Source of the DNA: Bdellovibrio sp. ZAP7
Lineage (GTDB): Bacteria; Bdellovibrionota; UBA1018; CAIMNF01
Assembly (NCBI GenBank): GCA_945874535.1
Contig: CAMCGZ010000013.1
Coordinates: 1-64,000 of the forward strand
Reading direction: 5' to 3'
DNA length: 64,000 bases
The notes beneath the pieces were generated by a model that was given only the letters and a program-made list of their open reading frames with translations, searched no databases and was not told the origin of the DNA. Numbering within the stretch: the stretch's first letter is position 1; each line of letters starts with the position of its first letter. A program made the translations under genes and the position numbers. This document shows, piece after piece, positions 1 to 10,168 of this stretch.

Positions 1-566
1 GTGGGGGTTGGGGTCGGGGTCGGGGTCGGGGCGGCAGAACAAGTGATGGGAGGTGCGAGACAAACCGCGGTAGGGCCGGAAGTGCAGCAGGCACTTCCAT
101 CCCAAGACCCGGTCAGGGTTCCATTCGTACAACGGTCACCCACGCTACAAGCAGATGGAGCAGGAGCGGATCCCCCACTCGTTCCAGACCCGGAGCCACC
201 TCCGCCCGGCAAGACGCACGCGGTTCCGGATCCATTCAGGATGTAACCTGACGCACACGTGCAATCATTCATGCCCGGGGACTGCACACGGTTCGCGCCG
301 CAAGGGCTGGAAATTCCACAACCCGTTCCCCCAGGAAGCCCCTGGAAGGGCAACGTTCTGACTCCACAAGTGTAGGAACCCGCCCCGGAATAAACGCAGG
401 CACCGCCCGAAAGATTGTACTGTGCGGGGCACCTGATTTCACAATCTCCGAAGGAGTTCAGTTGGGCTGTTCCTCCGGAAGGCGCATTGCACACCGACCA
501 AGCCGATTCAGCGGTCAGTAGAAAGAAAAAAACCACCCCGAAACGCAACCACCCCGTTTTGAACAT
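1..566 (-). CDS. Cys-rich secreted protein with Pro-Thr repeat tract, truncated by window start
   Basis: Manually translated on the minus strand from ATG at 566: MFKTGWLRFGVVFFFLLTAESAWSVCNAPSGGTAQLNSFGDCEIRCPAQYNLSGGACVY...CSAAPTPTPTPTPT. It is open to the window edge with a signal peptide and many Cys. It is absent from the ORF track because it has no stop inside the window. Confidence 0.8.
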   Translation of the reverse strand, partial: MFKTGWLRFGVVFFFLLTAESAWSVCNAPSGGTAQLNSFGDCEIRCPAQYNLSGGACVYSGAGSYTCGVRTLPFQGLPGGTGCGISSPCGANRVQSPGMNDCTCASGYILNGSGTACVLPGGGGSGSGTSGGSAPAPSACSVGDRCTNGTLTGSWDGSACCTSGPTAVCLAPPITCSAAPTPTPTPTP

Positions 567-602
567 GCGAAACCCTCTTCGGTTATCTTAACAGCTCGGT
601 TT

Positions 603-2759
603 TCAAAGCTCTTCTTTTTTTTTATAGACGAAAACCGTTGATTTCCGCAGGCGCCGGAACAAAAGCACCATCCAAAAACTCGCTGAAATCGCATAAGCCA
701 ACCCCATCCATGGAGTTCTCCGGTATTCCACTTCCACCTTTCCGGCCCCGTGGAATACCAGACCCGGATAAGCCTTGAAGAGCGTCAGATCGCGACCCGC
801 CTCGTCCCGGATTCGCATGCCGGGTTGAGGGTGAACCCGGAGATGAACCCAGGCCCCTGAGGACGGGAGATCAAAAAGGTAGCGTCCTTTCGTGTCTTGT
901 TGAAACTGCGGAAGCCCGGACGGGACTTTCGATCCGGACCCGTTCAGCAATGCTTGCTCGAAGGCATCGCGGTTCTCGGGGAAGATGCCAGGCGCCCGGG
1001 TGGATAGGCCATCCACAGCGGCTCTCATCCTTCCCAAAACAGGCCCTCCGAAATAGGGGTACTTACCGGTGGGTGTAGCAAAAAAAGCCTCGTGCGGATT
1101 GAAGAACACCGCACGTGCATGGAGGCTCGGATCCACGATCAGGATCTTCCGGTCTTCACCCTGGAACCGGAAGCCTCCACCGGGGATCCAAGGAGTCCCT
1201 TGCAATCCATTCTGTAAGACCTGCTTCCAGCAAGAACGCTTCGGTTCGGGGATCCATTCAAGATCAGTAGCGCCATAAGTGATGTAACCGATATCGAATA
1301 CATCGATCGCGTCCTTCAGCACCCTTTCGAATTCTTCGCATTGATTGAGAACCAGGTAGAAGTAATCCAACACCACGGGAGGGGAGAACAAGGTCACCAG
1401 GTAAGAACTGATCACAGCGTTTCCGTTGGAGCCTTCCCAGTGAAGCCCTCGGATGGACGAGAATCCCGGAAAGGCGCCGAGCAAGATGTAGTCGAGTCCG
1501 AAGTCACAGGCTCGAGTCCGACCGAGCACCAGGGTCCTGCCTCCCGCTCCCCGCCTCCACCCCTCCGGGTAGGCCTCGACCTCAAGCGGAGGCTTGAGTG
1601 ACAGACTCCCCATCGGGACATCCCACCACGGCCGCATTTGACTCCCGAGGGTGATCAGGCCCGCGACGATACTCCCTGCCATGCACCATCGGACCGTCCG
1701 ACGCGTGGATCCCGCATCGGCAGACAACAGAAGCCCGGACCAGAAGAGAATCCAAGCAGGCATCGCCAGGCGGTAAAAATGAAAAGGAGTCGACCAAGCG
1801 AAGTGCTCTTCCAAAGGAGGAAACAGGATCAGGGGTGCGTAAAGGATCGCTGCCAGAACCATCCAGACCGCACCTTTCCATCTTTGCCAGATCGAAAGAC
1901 CGCCGGTCAGGGTCATGAGGACGAGGACCCAGGTCGACTGCTGGAAGTAGATGGTCGAGGAAATCATCCAGTTCTTGTAAACCAGGAAGGGCAGCGTGAA
2001 AAAAGCGGTGGCAGCGAAGAGAGTCCCGAGTCCCTTCAACAAATCAGATCGCTTCCAACGACGGGAAACAGCAATCACCAGGTAGAGCAACCCTGCAAGA
2101 ATCCCCGTGATCAGATGCGATAGCACACAGTAACCGGTCCAAAAAAGCACCGACGTGCGAGGGGGGGGCGCCTTACTGAAGGCCAATCGGAGCAATTGGA
2201 AAAACCCGATGCCGGAAAGAAACTGGCTCGAGAGTCCGATCACCACAGCATCGAAAATGGACCACCCCTGCAAACTGGAGGATTCGAATTTTTGCATGTG
2301 GAACAGCCAAAGCAAGCCAGCAGCGAAGCAGATCCGGGTCCAAGCTTTTTGAAGGGTCAACACCCAGGAGCATTGCGATGCGAGAAAGAAAAATAAGATG
2401 GCCGCGACGTAGATCGGATAAATCTCGAACCCCGTCCAGCCACTCAACAGCTGAAGTCCGGCAAGGATGAAGTCCTCGAGCGGGGGATAAAAAAGGTTCT
2501 GAATCGAACCCATGAAAACCCGGTCCTGGAATCCGTGATACCCGACCTCCAGGAGTTGGGTCCCCCCGTAGGCGTGCCCCCCGTGATCAAAGTGATACCA
2601 GGTGAAATACCGGTAGAGCTGGTGCCAGGCCCACAACACCGAAAAGACATACCCTGCCAGGATCACCCAGGTGCTTTTCCTGATTTTAAGATGCCACTGT
2701 TTCAGTTTAGCCAAAGGTCGGGAAAAAATCGATCTTTTCACTCCATTTCTTTCTTGCAT
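603..2759 (-). CDS. Large polytopic membrane protein, YfhO/glycosyltransferase-like
   Basis: 718 aa with many hydrophobic helices and a C-terminal soluble region; no strong family motif recognised. Confidence 0.75.
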   Translation of the reverse strand: MQERNGVKRSIFSRPLAKLKQWHLKIRKSTWVILAGYVFSVLWAWHQLYRYFTWYHFDHGGHAYGGTQLLEVGYHGFQDRVFMGSIQNLFYPPLEDFILAGLQLLSGWTGFEIYPIYVAAILFFFLASQCSWVLTLQKAWTRICFAAGLLWLFHMQKFESSSLQGWSIFDAVVIGLSSQFLSGIGFFQLLRLAFSKAPPPRTSVLFWTGYCVLSHLITGILAGLLYLVIAVSRRWKRSDLLKGLGTLFAATAFFTLPFLVYKNWMISSTIYFQQSTWVLVLMTLTGGLSIWQRWKGAVWMVLAAILYAPLILFPPLEEHFAWSTPFHFYRLAMPAWILFWSGLLLSADAGSTRRTVRWCMAGSIVAGLITLGSQMRPWWDVPMGSLSLKPPLEVEAYPEGWRRGAGGRTLVLGRTRACDFGLDYILLGAFPGFSSIRGLHWEGSNGNAVISSYLVTLFSPPVVLDYFYLVLNQCEEFERVLKDAIDVFDIGYITYGATDLEWIPEPKRSCWKQVLQNGLQGTPWIPGGGFRFQGEDRKILIVDPSLHARAVFFNPHEAFFATPTGKYPYFGGPVLGRMRAAVDGLSTRAPGIFPENRDAFEQALLNGSGSKVPSGLPQFQQDTKGRYLFDLPSSGAWVHLRVHPQPGMRIRDEAGRDLTLFKAYPGLVFHGAGKVEVEYRRTPWMGLAYAISASFWMVLLFRRLRKSTVFVYKKKEEL

Positions 2760-2793
2760 TTTTTACACGGAGCGTATAGAATCCGACCACCTT

Positions 2794-4176
2794 ATGGGAA
2801 GCCCCTCAGCACTCCACACCATTCAGAAGCTCCAGCAGGAATTCGACGGAAGTCTCGAGTTTCTGAATCGCGAACTTCCTTTCGCGCGGTTCGCAATCGC
2901 CCGCTTCGATGCCAAGGGCGGCCTCCCTCAACAACTTTTCACCTCAGCTTCCTCTTTTCCGGCATTCGACCCTCGAACCCTCGACCAGGCCACCCGCCTG
3001 CGCCAAAGTATTGTGGAACCGCTCCATCAGGTGTTCATTGTACCCTGCCTCCATCAGGGTCAGATGAATGCGGTGCTGTTCGCAGCGCACGAAGGTGGCA
3101 AGTGGTCGGCAGGAGAACAGATCCTGGTGGAGCTTGCAGCTAGCGAACTCGGCCGGATGCTGGCACCGGTCCGTCCTGGCCTCACCCTGGGAACTCCTGT
3201 ACGGAACCTAGCCAAGAATCGGTCGGCATCCCACTCGACCCTGATCGGCTCGAGCAAAAAGCTCAAAGAAGTGCTTCACCTCGTGGAGCGCGTGGCTCCG
3301 ACCTCGGCCAGCGTGTTGGTTCTCGGCGAGAGCGGAACCGGTAAGGAACTCCTCGCTCGCCGGATTCACGAGCTCAGCCCCCGTAAGGATCACCCCTTCG
3401 TGGCCATCAACTGCGGAGCCATCACCGAGTCCTTGCTCGAGTCCGAGCTCTTCGGGCACGAGAAGGGTGCATTCACCGGCGCTGTGAACACCAAAAAAGG
3501 GCTGACCGAAGTGGCCCATGGCGGAACCCTGTTCCTCGATGAGATCGGCGAGCTGCCCCTCGCCCTCCAATCCAAGCTCCTTCGCTTCCTTCAGGAGGGA
3601 GAGATCTTCCGGGTGGGCGGAAAAGAATCCATCCGGGTGGACGTGCGGATCGTTTCGGCCACCAACCGCGACCTCGATGCCGAAATCCGTACCGGACGGT
3701 TCCGTGAAGACCTCTTCTATAGACTGAACACCATCACCGTCCAGTCGCCCGCCCTCCGGGAACGGATGGAAGACCTGAAGGACCTGATGGAACACTTCGC
3801 ACCGGGCCTGCACGGGCGGATGAGTCCGGAAGCCTTGGCCTTGATCCAGGCTTACCGCTGGCCGGGAAATATCCGTGAGCTTCAAAACCTGACCGAACGT
3901 CTCCAGATCTTGAGCGGTGGCTCTAAAATCGAAGGCAAGGATCTCCCAGCTTCGATCCGCGAGCAAGCAATTACGGGCGGCAGCCTGGTCCTGTCGGGCC
4001 CCCCTCCGGTCGAGATGGCTCTTGAAGAGCTCGAGCGGATCCACATCTTACGTTGCCTTCAACACCACGATGGAAACAAGACCCGGGCGGCACAGAGCCT
4101 CGGGATCACGATTAAAACCCTGTATAACAAGCTTCATCGCTACGGAATCTTGGACAAAAGTGAAGCAAAACTGTAA
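2794..4176 (+). CDS. Sigma-54-dependent transcriptional regulator with N-terminal GAF-like sensor region
   Basis: GESGTGKE Walker [16 protein letters not shown] motif, and C-terminal Fis-type HTH ([24 protein letters not shown]). Start chosen at MGSPSALHT rather than the upstream ORF start. Confidence 0.92.
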   Translation: MGSPSALHTIQKLQQEFDGSLEFLNRELPFARFAIARFDAKGGLPQQLFTSASSFPAFDPRTLDQATRLRQSIVEPLHQVFIVPCLHQGQMNAVLFAAHEGGKWSAGEQILVELAASELGRMLAPVRPGLTLGTPVRNLAKNRSASHSTLIGSSKKLKEVLHLVERVAPTSASVLVLGESGTGKELLARRIHELSPRKDHPFVAINCGAITESLLESELFGHEKGAFTGAVNTKKGLTEVAHGGTLFLDEIGELPLALQSKLLRFLQEGEIFRVGGKESIRVDVRIVSATNRDLDAEIRTGRFREDLFYRLNTITVQSPALRERMEDLKDLMEHFAPGLHGRMSPEALALIQAYRWPGNIRELQNLTERLQILSGGSKIEGKDLPASIREQAITGGSLVLSGPPPVEMALEELERIHILRCLQHHDGNKTRAAQSLGITIKTLYNKLHRYGILDKSEAKL

Positions 4177-4207
4177 AACCAACCCCTGACCCCGGAAGGA
4201 AAAACCC

Positions 4208-4708
4208 ATGGCAAAAGCAAAAAAAGAACTGACCAAAAAAACCAAAAAAACCAAAAAAACCACCCCGGCCACCCAGGCCACCACCAAGACGGCAACCAAA
4301 GCGACCTCTAAAGCCGCTGCCAAGCCCGTGGCCAAAAGCGCCAAGAAGGTAGAACCCAAAGTGAAGCTCGCCATCGAAACCAAAAAGGGTGACAAAAAGT
4401 CGAAGGTTCTCGAGGTCAAAGCCGAGATCCTCACCGAAGGCCAGACCAACGAAGAAGACGAGGAGGAGCTCGAAGCCGCCCAGGCTCAGGCTTCCGCCTC
4501 CGGTTTGGCTATGGCAGCAGCGACCGCAGGTGCTGAAACCACCGCCGGATCCCTCAAGAATTTCCGTCATCACCCCGACATCGAGAACTTCTACCGCTTC
4601 ATCTATGAGAACGATCTGCGTTACGAAGCACTCGACATCATCGCCGTGATGGCCTCCCAGCGCGCGAACATTCGCGCCAACAAGGCCGCAAAAGCCAAGA
4701 CGAACTGA
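4208..4708 (+). CDS. Histone H1-like Lys/Ala/Thr-rich protein with acidic linker and distinct C-terminal region
   Basis: N-terminus MAKAKKELTKKTKKTKKTTPATQATTKTATKATSKAAAKPVAKSAKK, then EEDEEELEAAQAQ, then NFRHHPDIENFYRFIYENDLRYEALDIIAVMASQRANIRANKAAKAKTN. Confidence 0.8.
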   Translation: MAKAKKELTKKTKKTKKTTPATQATTKTATKATSKAAAKPVAKSAKKVEPKVKLAIETKKGDKKSKVLEVKAEILTEGQTNEEDEEELEAAQAQASASGLAMAAATAGAETTAGSLKNFRHHPDIENFYRFIYENDLRYEALDIIAVMASQRANIRANKAAKAKTN

Positions 4709-4717
4709 ACCGGCGTA

Positions 4718-5335
4718 TCAAACCTTCTCAGCCAGGAGGAGCAGACTCGGGAGCGGATGCCCCCGGGACGGATCCGCCGGCTGACGCCCCACCTTCCGGA
4801 TACGAAAGCCGCTTTGCTCGATCATCGAGCAGGCGGCTTTTTCGTTCCAGGGATGCAGGTACCTGGATGGACCGGAAAGATCCCCCTCGCGATCCTCGAA
4901 AGACTCTTGCCCCTCGTAAAGGATCAGTCCGAATATGCCCTGTGGCTTCAATCCCCGGAAGGCGGTGGCCACGATTCGCTGGGTCTCTTCGGGAGTGAAG
5001 TGATGGAGGGATCGGTTGGCCCAGATCGCATCGTAGTCCCCTTCCTTGAGCGATAAGAGCAGGAGGTTCCGCTCCAGAACCTCGACCCCGGGAACCCTCT
5101 CCCTGGCCCACTTGGCCCGTACGGGTCCAAGCTCAACCCCGACTCCCCGGAAGCCTGCTTTCGAGAAAAGGATCAAATCATCGCCTGCACCACATCCCAG
5201 ATCCAAGACCCTGCCCCCCGGAGGCAGAAGTTCGGCGAAAGGAAGGAGCTCGCCCGGATTCCGGGTCCGGGAAGAGAGCTCCAGCAGGCGATGGGCATGA
5301 TGCTCGTAATAGGCGACGGAGTCTGGGCTTTTCAT
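4718..5335 (-). CDS. Class I SAM-dependent methyltransferase
   Basis: Motif GGRVLDLGCGAGDDLILFSKAGFRGVGVELG. Confidence 0.88.
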   Translation of the reverse strand: MKSPDSVAYYEHHAHRLLELSSRTRNPGELLPFAELLPPGGRVLDLGCGAGDDLILFSKAGFRGVGVELGPVRAKWARERVPGVEVLERNLLLLSLKEGDYDAIWANRSLHHFTPEETQRIVATAFRGLKPQGIFGLILYEGQESFEDREGDLSGPSRYLHPWNEKAACSMIEQSGFRIRKVGRQPADPSRGHPLPSLLLLAEKV

Positions 5336-5366
5336 TTGGGGGTCCTTCGGCTACAAGACTACCTCC

Positions 5367-6329
5367 ATGAGAGCGAGAATCACAATGTTTCAGGCCCTGT
5401 TGACCCTCATCGGCACCCTGTTTGCCCCCACCTCCCAGGCACAGTCGGATTATCCCTGGATCGAAGTCACCCGGACCATCGAAGGGATGGAGGATCCGGC
5501 CCGCATCAAGGAAGTGATTGAGAACCGGATTCCCGGTTTTTTGAAGCAGCTCGAACAGGACCATGAGACGCCGCTCCTGTTTCAATTCTGGGGCATGAGC
5601 CGGAACATCGACGAGAGCCACCTCTCGACCGGACGGAGAACCGTCCCCCCCACCATCCTGAGGGCCTTCAACACCATTTGGAATGTGGGCTACGACTCGT
5701 CTTATATTCATGGCCACGCAGGCCTGACCCACACCTACGGTTACCTGTTTTCGAACCTCGAGACCCCCTTCGGCCACAAGCGCGCACGCTACACCCGGAA
5801 TGAGATCGAGACCGGCTTCGGTCTTCCAGCCGGACTTTTCTCAGGACGTCCCTCCAAAGGGACTTTGTTTTCGAACCTAACCGTGTTCGCCGGAAAGATC
5901 GCCTTCCGGGATCATGAACCTGCAGTGAAGCTCCTCGACGAGGCGATCGGCCTGATCGGGCGGACCGCTCCTGCAGAATTGCTCTCTTATCCTTATGGCA
6001 CGCTTAAGGTGCGCCGCTTGGTGGAATGGACCCGGAACGACGCGTTCACTCTCGAACTCCGCACCGACATCGTGAGCTTTCCGAGAGCCAATACCGCCGG
6101 CCGGAATACCGCACTCCTCATTTATTCGATCGTCTATAAGAAGGACGGAAAAGACCGCGCCCGCCCGAGACTGATCACTGTGTTCCCGGTGGACTCCGGC
6201 TTTGCGAACAACCTCTTTAAGATCGAGGGACTTGGAGAACGAGTCCCCTTCAAGCTGAAATACAATGCCTCCGTACCAGGGGATCTGAATCCGGCCCTAC
6301 TCGTGGGCCGCAGGTTCATTGTCGAATGA
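5367..6329 (+). CDS. Secreted/periplasmic protein of unknown function
   Basis: 320 aa with an N-terminal signal-like segment (FQALLTLIGTLFAPTSQAQ). Its TGA overlaps the ATG of the downstream ABC ATPase. Confidence 0.75.
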   Translation: MRARITMFQALLTLIGTLFAPTSQAQSDYPWIEVTRTIEGMEDPARIKEVIENRIPGFLKQLEQDHETPLLFQFWGMSRNIDESHLSTGRRTVPPTILRAFNTIWNVGYDSSYIHGHAGLTHTYGYLFSNLETPFGHKRARYTRNEIETGFGLPAGLFSGRPSKGTLFSNLTVFAGKIAFRDHEPAVKLLDEAIGLIGRTAPAELLSYPYGTLKVRRLVEWTRNDAFTLELRTDIVSFPRANTAGRNTALLIYSIVYKKDGKDRARPRLITVFPVDSGFANNLFKIEGLGERVPFKLKYNASVPGDLNPALLVGRRFIVE

Positions 6330-7324
6330 GCGCGCCGACACCCGCCATTCGAGTGGATGGAGTCACCCGGAGCTTCCGCTCGGTTAAAAAAGAAGAAGGC
6401 CTAAAGGGCACCCTGAAGCTCTTGTTCAACCCCGAGTACGTGACCCACGAAGCACTGAAGGGGATCACCTTTTCCATTCCACCCGGTGAGTTCACCGGCC
6501 TCATCGGTGCGAACGGTGCGGGCAAGACCACCCTTCTGAAGATCCTGTCCGGATTGATCCCGCCGACCTCGGGCGAGGCCAAGGTGCTCGGCTTCACTCC
6601 TTTCGAGCGCTCGCTCGAGTTCAGAAAGCAAATTTCGATTGTCATGGGCCAAAAGGCCCAGCTCTGGTGGGACCTCCCTGCCATCGAAGCGTTTGATCTG
6701 CTCCGGGCGCTTTACCAGATCCCGCGTGATCTTTACAGGAAGAGAGTGGAAGAGCTCACGACGCTCTTGGGAGTGGACAAGCACCTGAACACCCAGATCC
6801 GTCGCCTCTCTCTTGGAGAGCGCATGAAGATGGAAGTGATCGGCGCGATCCTCCATCTGCCTCGGGTGATTTTCCTGGATGAGCCCACCATTGGCTTGGA
6901 TGTTTTAGCGGCCAAGCGCCTGCGCGAGTTCCTGAAAGCCCACAACCAGAAAGAGGGCGCGACCATCATCCTGACTTCGCACAACATGGACGACATCTCG
7001 GAGCTCTGCCGGAGGATCCTGCTCATCAAGGAAGGCTCGATGATTTTCGACGGCGATCCGCACACCCTCATGCGCCAGGACGAATGCGTGCTCAGAATCA
7101 AACTCCTCTCGGAGCCCGTGCTCGAAGAGTTTGCACGCAAGATGGAAGCTCCTTCGGACCGGGTCCAAAAGGACGAGGAAGACCCGACCACCTATCTGCT
7201 GACCATTCATCGCACCCGGATGACCGAGACCTTCCAACGTCTGCTCGCCCAGTTCGAGGTGGCCGACATCGGAATCCAGGAAGCCTCGCTCGAGCGGGTC
7301 ATCCAGAAGATCTACCAGAACTGA
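6326..7324 (+). CDS. ABC-2 type transporter ATP-binding protein
   Basis: Walker A GANGAGKTT, signature LSLGERMKMEVIGAILH, Walker B RVIFLDEPTIGLD. Confidence 0.95.
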   Translation: MSAPTPAIRVDGVTRSFRSVKKEEGLKGTLKLLFNPEYVTHEALKGITFSIPPGEFTGLIGANGAGKTTLLKILSGLIPPTSGEAKVLGFTPFERSLEFRKQISIVMGQKAQLWWDLPAIEAFDLLRALYQIPRDLYRKRVEELTTLLGVDKHLNTQIRRLSLGERMKMEVIGAILHLPRVIFLDEPTIGLDVLAAKRLREFLKAHNQKEGATIILTSHNMDDISELCRRILLIKEGSMIFDGDPHTLMRQDECVLRIKLLSEPVLEEFARKMEAPSDRVQKDEEDPTTYLLTIHRTRMTETFQRLLAQFEVADIGIQEASLERVIQKIYQN

Positions 7325-7334
7325 GGATGCGCGG

Positions 7335-8150
7335 ATGAGTCTTGCAAGCAGTCTGGCATGGCATTTGGAATGGAGACGGGCGGCGATCGCAAACGGGATC
7401 AAAGCCGCGCTGGCCTACCGGGGTGAGTTCTTTGTAGGACTCTTCGGGTCAGCGATTGTGCCAGTCGGGATCCAACTCATGCTCTGGAATGCCATCTTCA
7501 AATCGGGTGGTGTCGAGAGCTTTGCCGGGATGTCCTACCCCGAGCTGATCGCCTATACCTGGACCACGCTCCTGTTCAGCCAGATCCGGGGTGGCGACTA
7601 CGACTTCGAACTGATCGAGCATATCCGGACCGGAACGCTTTCGAACTTCTTGCTCCGACCGGTGGGCGTGGTCGAGTTCGTGTTCTTTCAGGGCTTCGGA
7701 GACAAACTCTACACCACGGCTCTTTGCCTCCTGGCCGGGTTCGCGGCGACGGCTTTTACCAAGCTCACTTTGGGCCACCTGTTGCTCGCCATCACGCTCG
7801 CTCTCATGGGGAATGTGATCGGCTACCTCTTTGGAGCCCTGCTATCCGCCACCGCTTTCTATTGGGAGAACGCCTTTGCGGTCCTGATGGTGAAGAACAT
7901 GGTGGTGAGTCTTCTTTGCGGAGAAGTGATCCCACTTTCGATCGTTCCTGAACAGTATTCTTGGGTCTGGAAGAGCACTCCCTTTTATCTCTTTGTATAT
8001 GGTCCGACCCAGATCGCACTCGGCAAGTGGGAGCTCGCGCAGATCTATCGCGAATTCGGAATCGCACTCCTTTGGATACTGGCCCTGCTCGGGGCGGTCA
8101 AACTCGTGTGGCGTCATTCGATTCGCCACTATCAAGGAATCGGAGGCTGA
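7335..8150 (+). CDS. ABC-2 type transporter permease
   Basis: Hydrophobic, about six TM segments, directly downstream of the ATPase; resembles the uncharacterised ABC-2 permease pair families. Confidence 0.85.
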   Translation: MSLASSLAWHLEWRRAAIANGIKAALAYRGEFFVGLFGSAIVPVGIQLMLWNAIFKSGGVESFAGMSYPELIAYTWTTLLFSQIRGGDYDFELIEHIRTGTLSNFLLRPVGVVEFVFFQGFGDKLYTTALCLLAGFAATAFTKLTLGHLLLAITLALMGNVIGYLFGALLSATAFYWENAFAVLMVKNMVVSLLCGEVIPLSIVPEQYSWVWKSTPFYLFVYGPTQIALGKWELAQIYREFGIALLWILALLGAVKLVWRHSIRHYQGIGG

Positions 8151-8153
8151 GCC

Positions 8154-8939
8154 GTGCGCGTGTATTGGGATGTGTTCCTGACCAGCCTCAAAAACAATTT
8201 CGTCCGGGAGTTCATCTACCGTTCGAACACCATCGCCCTCACACTGGCCGACATGGTTTGGGTGGTGGTCGAGTTCGCCTTCTTCGAGGTGATCTACTCG
8301 AACACTCTTTCGATCAATGGCTGGACCCGCGAGCAGGTGTTCTTTTTCTTGGGCCTCTTCATCGCCTCGGACTCGCTCTTCACGACCTTCTTTCAGCGCG
8401 CCTTCTGGACCTTTCCGTTCATGGTGAACCACGGGGACTTCGACGCCCTTCTGACCAAACCCACGAACGCGGTCTTCCTCGCCACCTTCCGCGACATCAA
8501 CTTCACTCAGATCGTGAATCTGTTTCTGGGACTCTACATGGTCCATCACTACGGTGAGGCCGCAGGGTTCGCGGGCGGGCTGGCTTGGTTCGGAGTCGCC
8601 TTTTGGGTGCTGATCGGATTACTGACCCAGTATCTGGTTCGATTCTTTTTTGTGATCTGGGTGTTCTGGATCGAGCGCGGGATCATGGTGTCGCGTCTCT
8701 ACTACGCGTTCTATGCATTGGCGAACAAGCCCGAGGGGCTCTATCCACAGGCCGTGCGCTACCTGATCAAGACCGCACTCCCGTTTGCCTTCATGGGTTC
8801 GATTCCGGCCGAAGTGCTCACCGGTCGCGGAAGCGCCTGGAACTACGCACTCGTGATCGGGGTGCTCTCGCTTTACGGACTCTCGCTCGTGTTTCTTTGG
8901 AGGCGCGGTTTGCGCCGTTATCAGAGCGCGAGCTCCTGA
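8154..8939 (+). CDS. ABC-2 type transporter permease (second subunit)
   Basis: GTG start MRVYWDVFLTSLKNNFVREFIYRSN; polytopic; contiguous with the first permease. Confidence 0.85.
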   Translation: MRVYWDVFLTSLKNNFVREFIYRSNTIALTLADMVWVVVEFAFFEVIYSNTLSINGWTREQVFFFLGLFIASDSLFTTFFQRAFWTFPFMVNHGDFDALLTKPTNAVFLATFRDINFTQIVNLFLGLYMVHHYGEAAGFAGGLAWFGVAFWVLIGLLTQYLVRFFFVIWVFWIERGIMVSRLYYAFYALANKPEGLYPQAVRYLIKTALPFAFMGSIPAEVLTGRGSAWNYALVIGVLSLYGLSLVFLWRRGLRRYQSASS

Positions 8940-8953
8940 AGCCGACACGCTTG

Positions 8954-9020
8954 CGGTCGCCGTGGCGACCGGTTGGGATTTCGGATGTTGATCCTTGCAT
9001 CGGTCGCCACGGCGACCGAT
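8954..9020. repeat. Two 18-bp palindromes, CGGTCGCC-GT-GGCGACCG and CGGTCGCC-AC-GGCGACCG, exact inverted copies of each other
   Basis: Copies at 8954-8971 and 9001-9018. Each is a self-palindrome with 8-bp arms and a 2-bp centre. The second extends to ATCGGTCGCCACGGCGACCGAT. Confidence 0.95.
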
Positions 9021-9086
9021 CGAAGATTTTGGTGGATCTTTGACGGCGAGCCTCTACACTTGAGTAGAAAGATCAAGGAGGCATCT

Positions 9087-10145
9087 ATGTTCCAACAACT
9101 GGTTTTCACCCCGAACGAGTTCGCACAACTCGCAAAAATCGATAAGAGTCTCATTCCCGCACTCGAGACGAACGGCGCCATTCACACCGAGCGCAAGCGC
9201 ATCGGCAATGTGGATCGCAAGATCATCGCCCTAGAAGAAGTCCAAAAGTTCTTCCAAATGCTTCGCGAGTTCGACGAAGCGAAACACCCTGAAGTGAGCC
9301 CCGAAAGCATGGGTACCGGAGCCGAAGCCGCCGGAAGCGCCAGCATCGTCAGCGAAGTCCTGCACGAAGCCAGCAAATATGTTGCGGCGCACCCAAAGCA
9401 TAAAATCCAGATGTTCTACAACGTGAAGGGCGGAACCGGAAAGTCCACCCTGACGGCGCAGTTTGTCATGATGGCCTCCATCCTGGGCTACCGGGTTCTG
9501 GCCATTGATCTCGACGGCCAAGGCCACCTCAGCGTGAACCTGGATGTGCTCGATGCCCACGAGCGCCCCACGATTTACGACGTGCTCATCAACGACCTGC
9601 CGATCGCGGATGCCGTGATGAATGTGGCTCCCGGACTCGATCTGATTCCAGCCAACCTTCAGCTCTGCAATATTGAGATCCCTCTCAACAACAAGACGCG
9701 CAGGGAATACCGGCTCTCGGAAGCCCTCGAAAAGATCTCGGGCAATTATGACCTGATCGTCGCCGACACGAACCCGGCCGCATCGATTCTGAACGGCTCC
9801 ATGCTGGTCGCTTCCGAGCGGGTGAATGTGATCTGCGCGACCAACCCCCTCTCCTTTCACGGAATGTCACTCGTGATGGCGACGATCGAAGAGATGCAGC
9901 GCGAGTTCCGCCGCACTCTCGATGTGAAAATCATCCCGAACATGTACGACAACCGCGAAGTGATCAGTCAGGAAGTGCTCGGTGAACTCCGGGCTCAGTT
10001 CCCTGAAAACTGCGCAAAATCGGTCATCAACCGGAGCGCGGACCTGAACGAAGCGACGAAGCGCCGGACCACTGTGCTCGACGTGAACACCAAGGGTACG
10101 GCCGCCGGAGACATCCACGGCCTCACCCACGAACTGCTCGGCTGA
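9087..10145 (+). CDS. parA: ParA-family partition ATPase with N-terminal helical/HTH-like extension
   Basis: Deviant Walker A YNVKGGTGKSTLTAQF and LAIDLDGQGHLS; about 100-aa N-terminal extension. Start at MFQQLVF preceded by AAGGAGG. Confidence 0.9.
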   Translation: MFQQLVFTPNEFAQLAKIDKSLIPALETNGAIHTERKRIGNVDRKIIALEEVQKFFQMLREFDEAKHPEVSPESMGTGAEAAGSASIVSEVLHEASKYVAAHPKHKIQMFYNVKGGTGKSTLTAQFVMMASILGYRVLAIDLDGQGHLSVNLDVLDAHERPTIYDVLINDLPIADAVMNVAPGLDLIPANLQLCNIEIPLNNKTRREYRLSEALEKISGNYDLIVADTNPAASILNGSMLVASERVNVICATNPLSFHGMSLVMATIEEMQREFRRTLDVKIIPNMYDNREVISQEVLGELRAQFPENCAKSVINRSADLNEATKRRTTVLDVNTKGTAAGDIHGLTHELLG

Positions 10146-10168
10146 AAACACCAGGAAGGAACATCATC

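Noticed and set aside
1-361. Plus-strand ORFs 1..246 and 155..361
   Set aside because: They oppose the manually read minus-strand secreted Cys-rich gene, which has a signal peptide and coherent composition.
8940-9086. Canonical parS upstream of parA
   Set aside because: TGTTTCACGTGAAACA or close variants are not present; the palindromes there have a different sequence.
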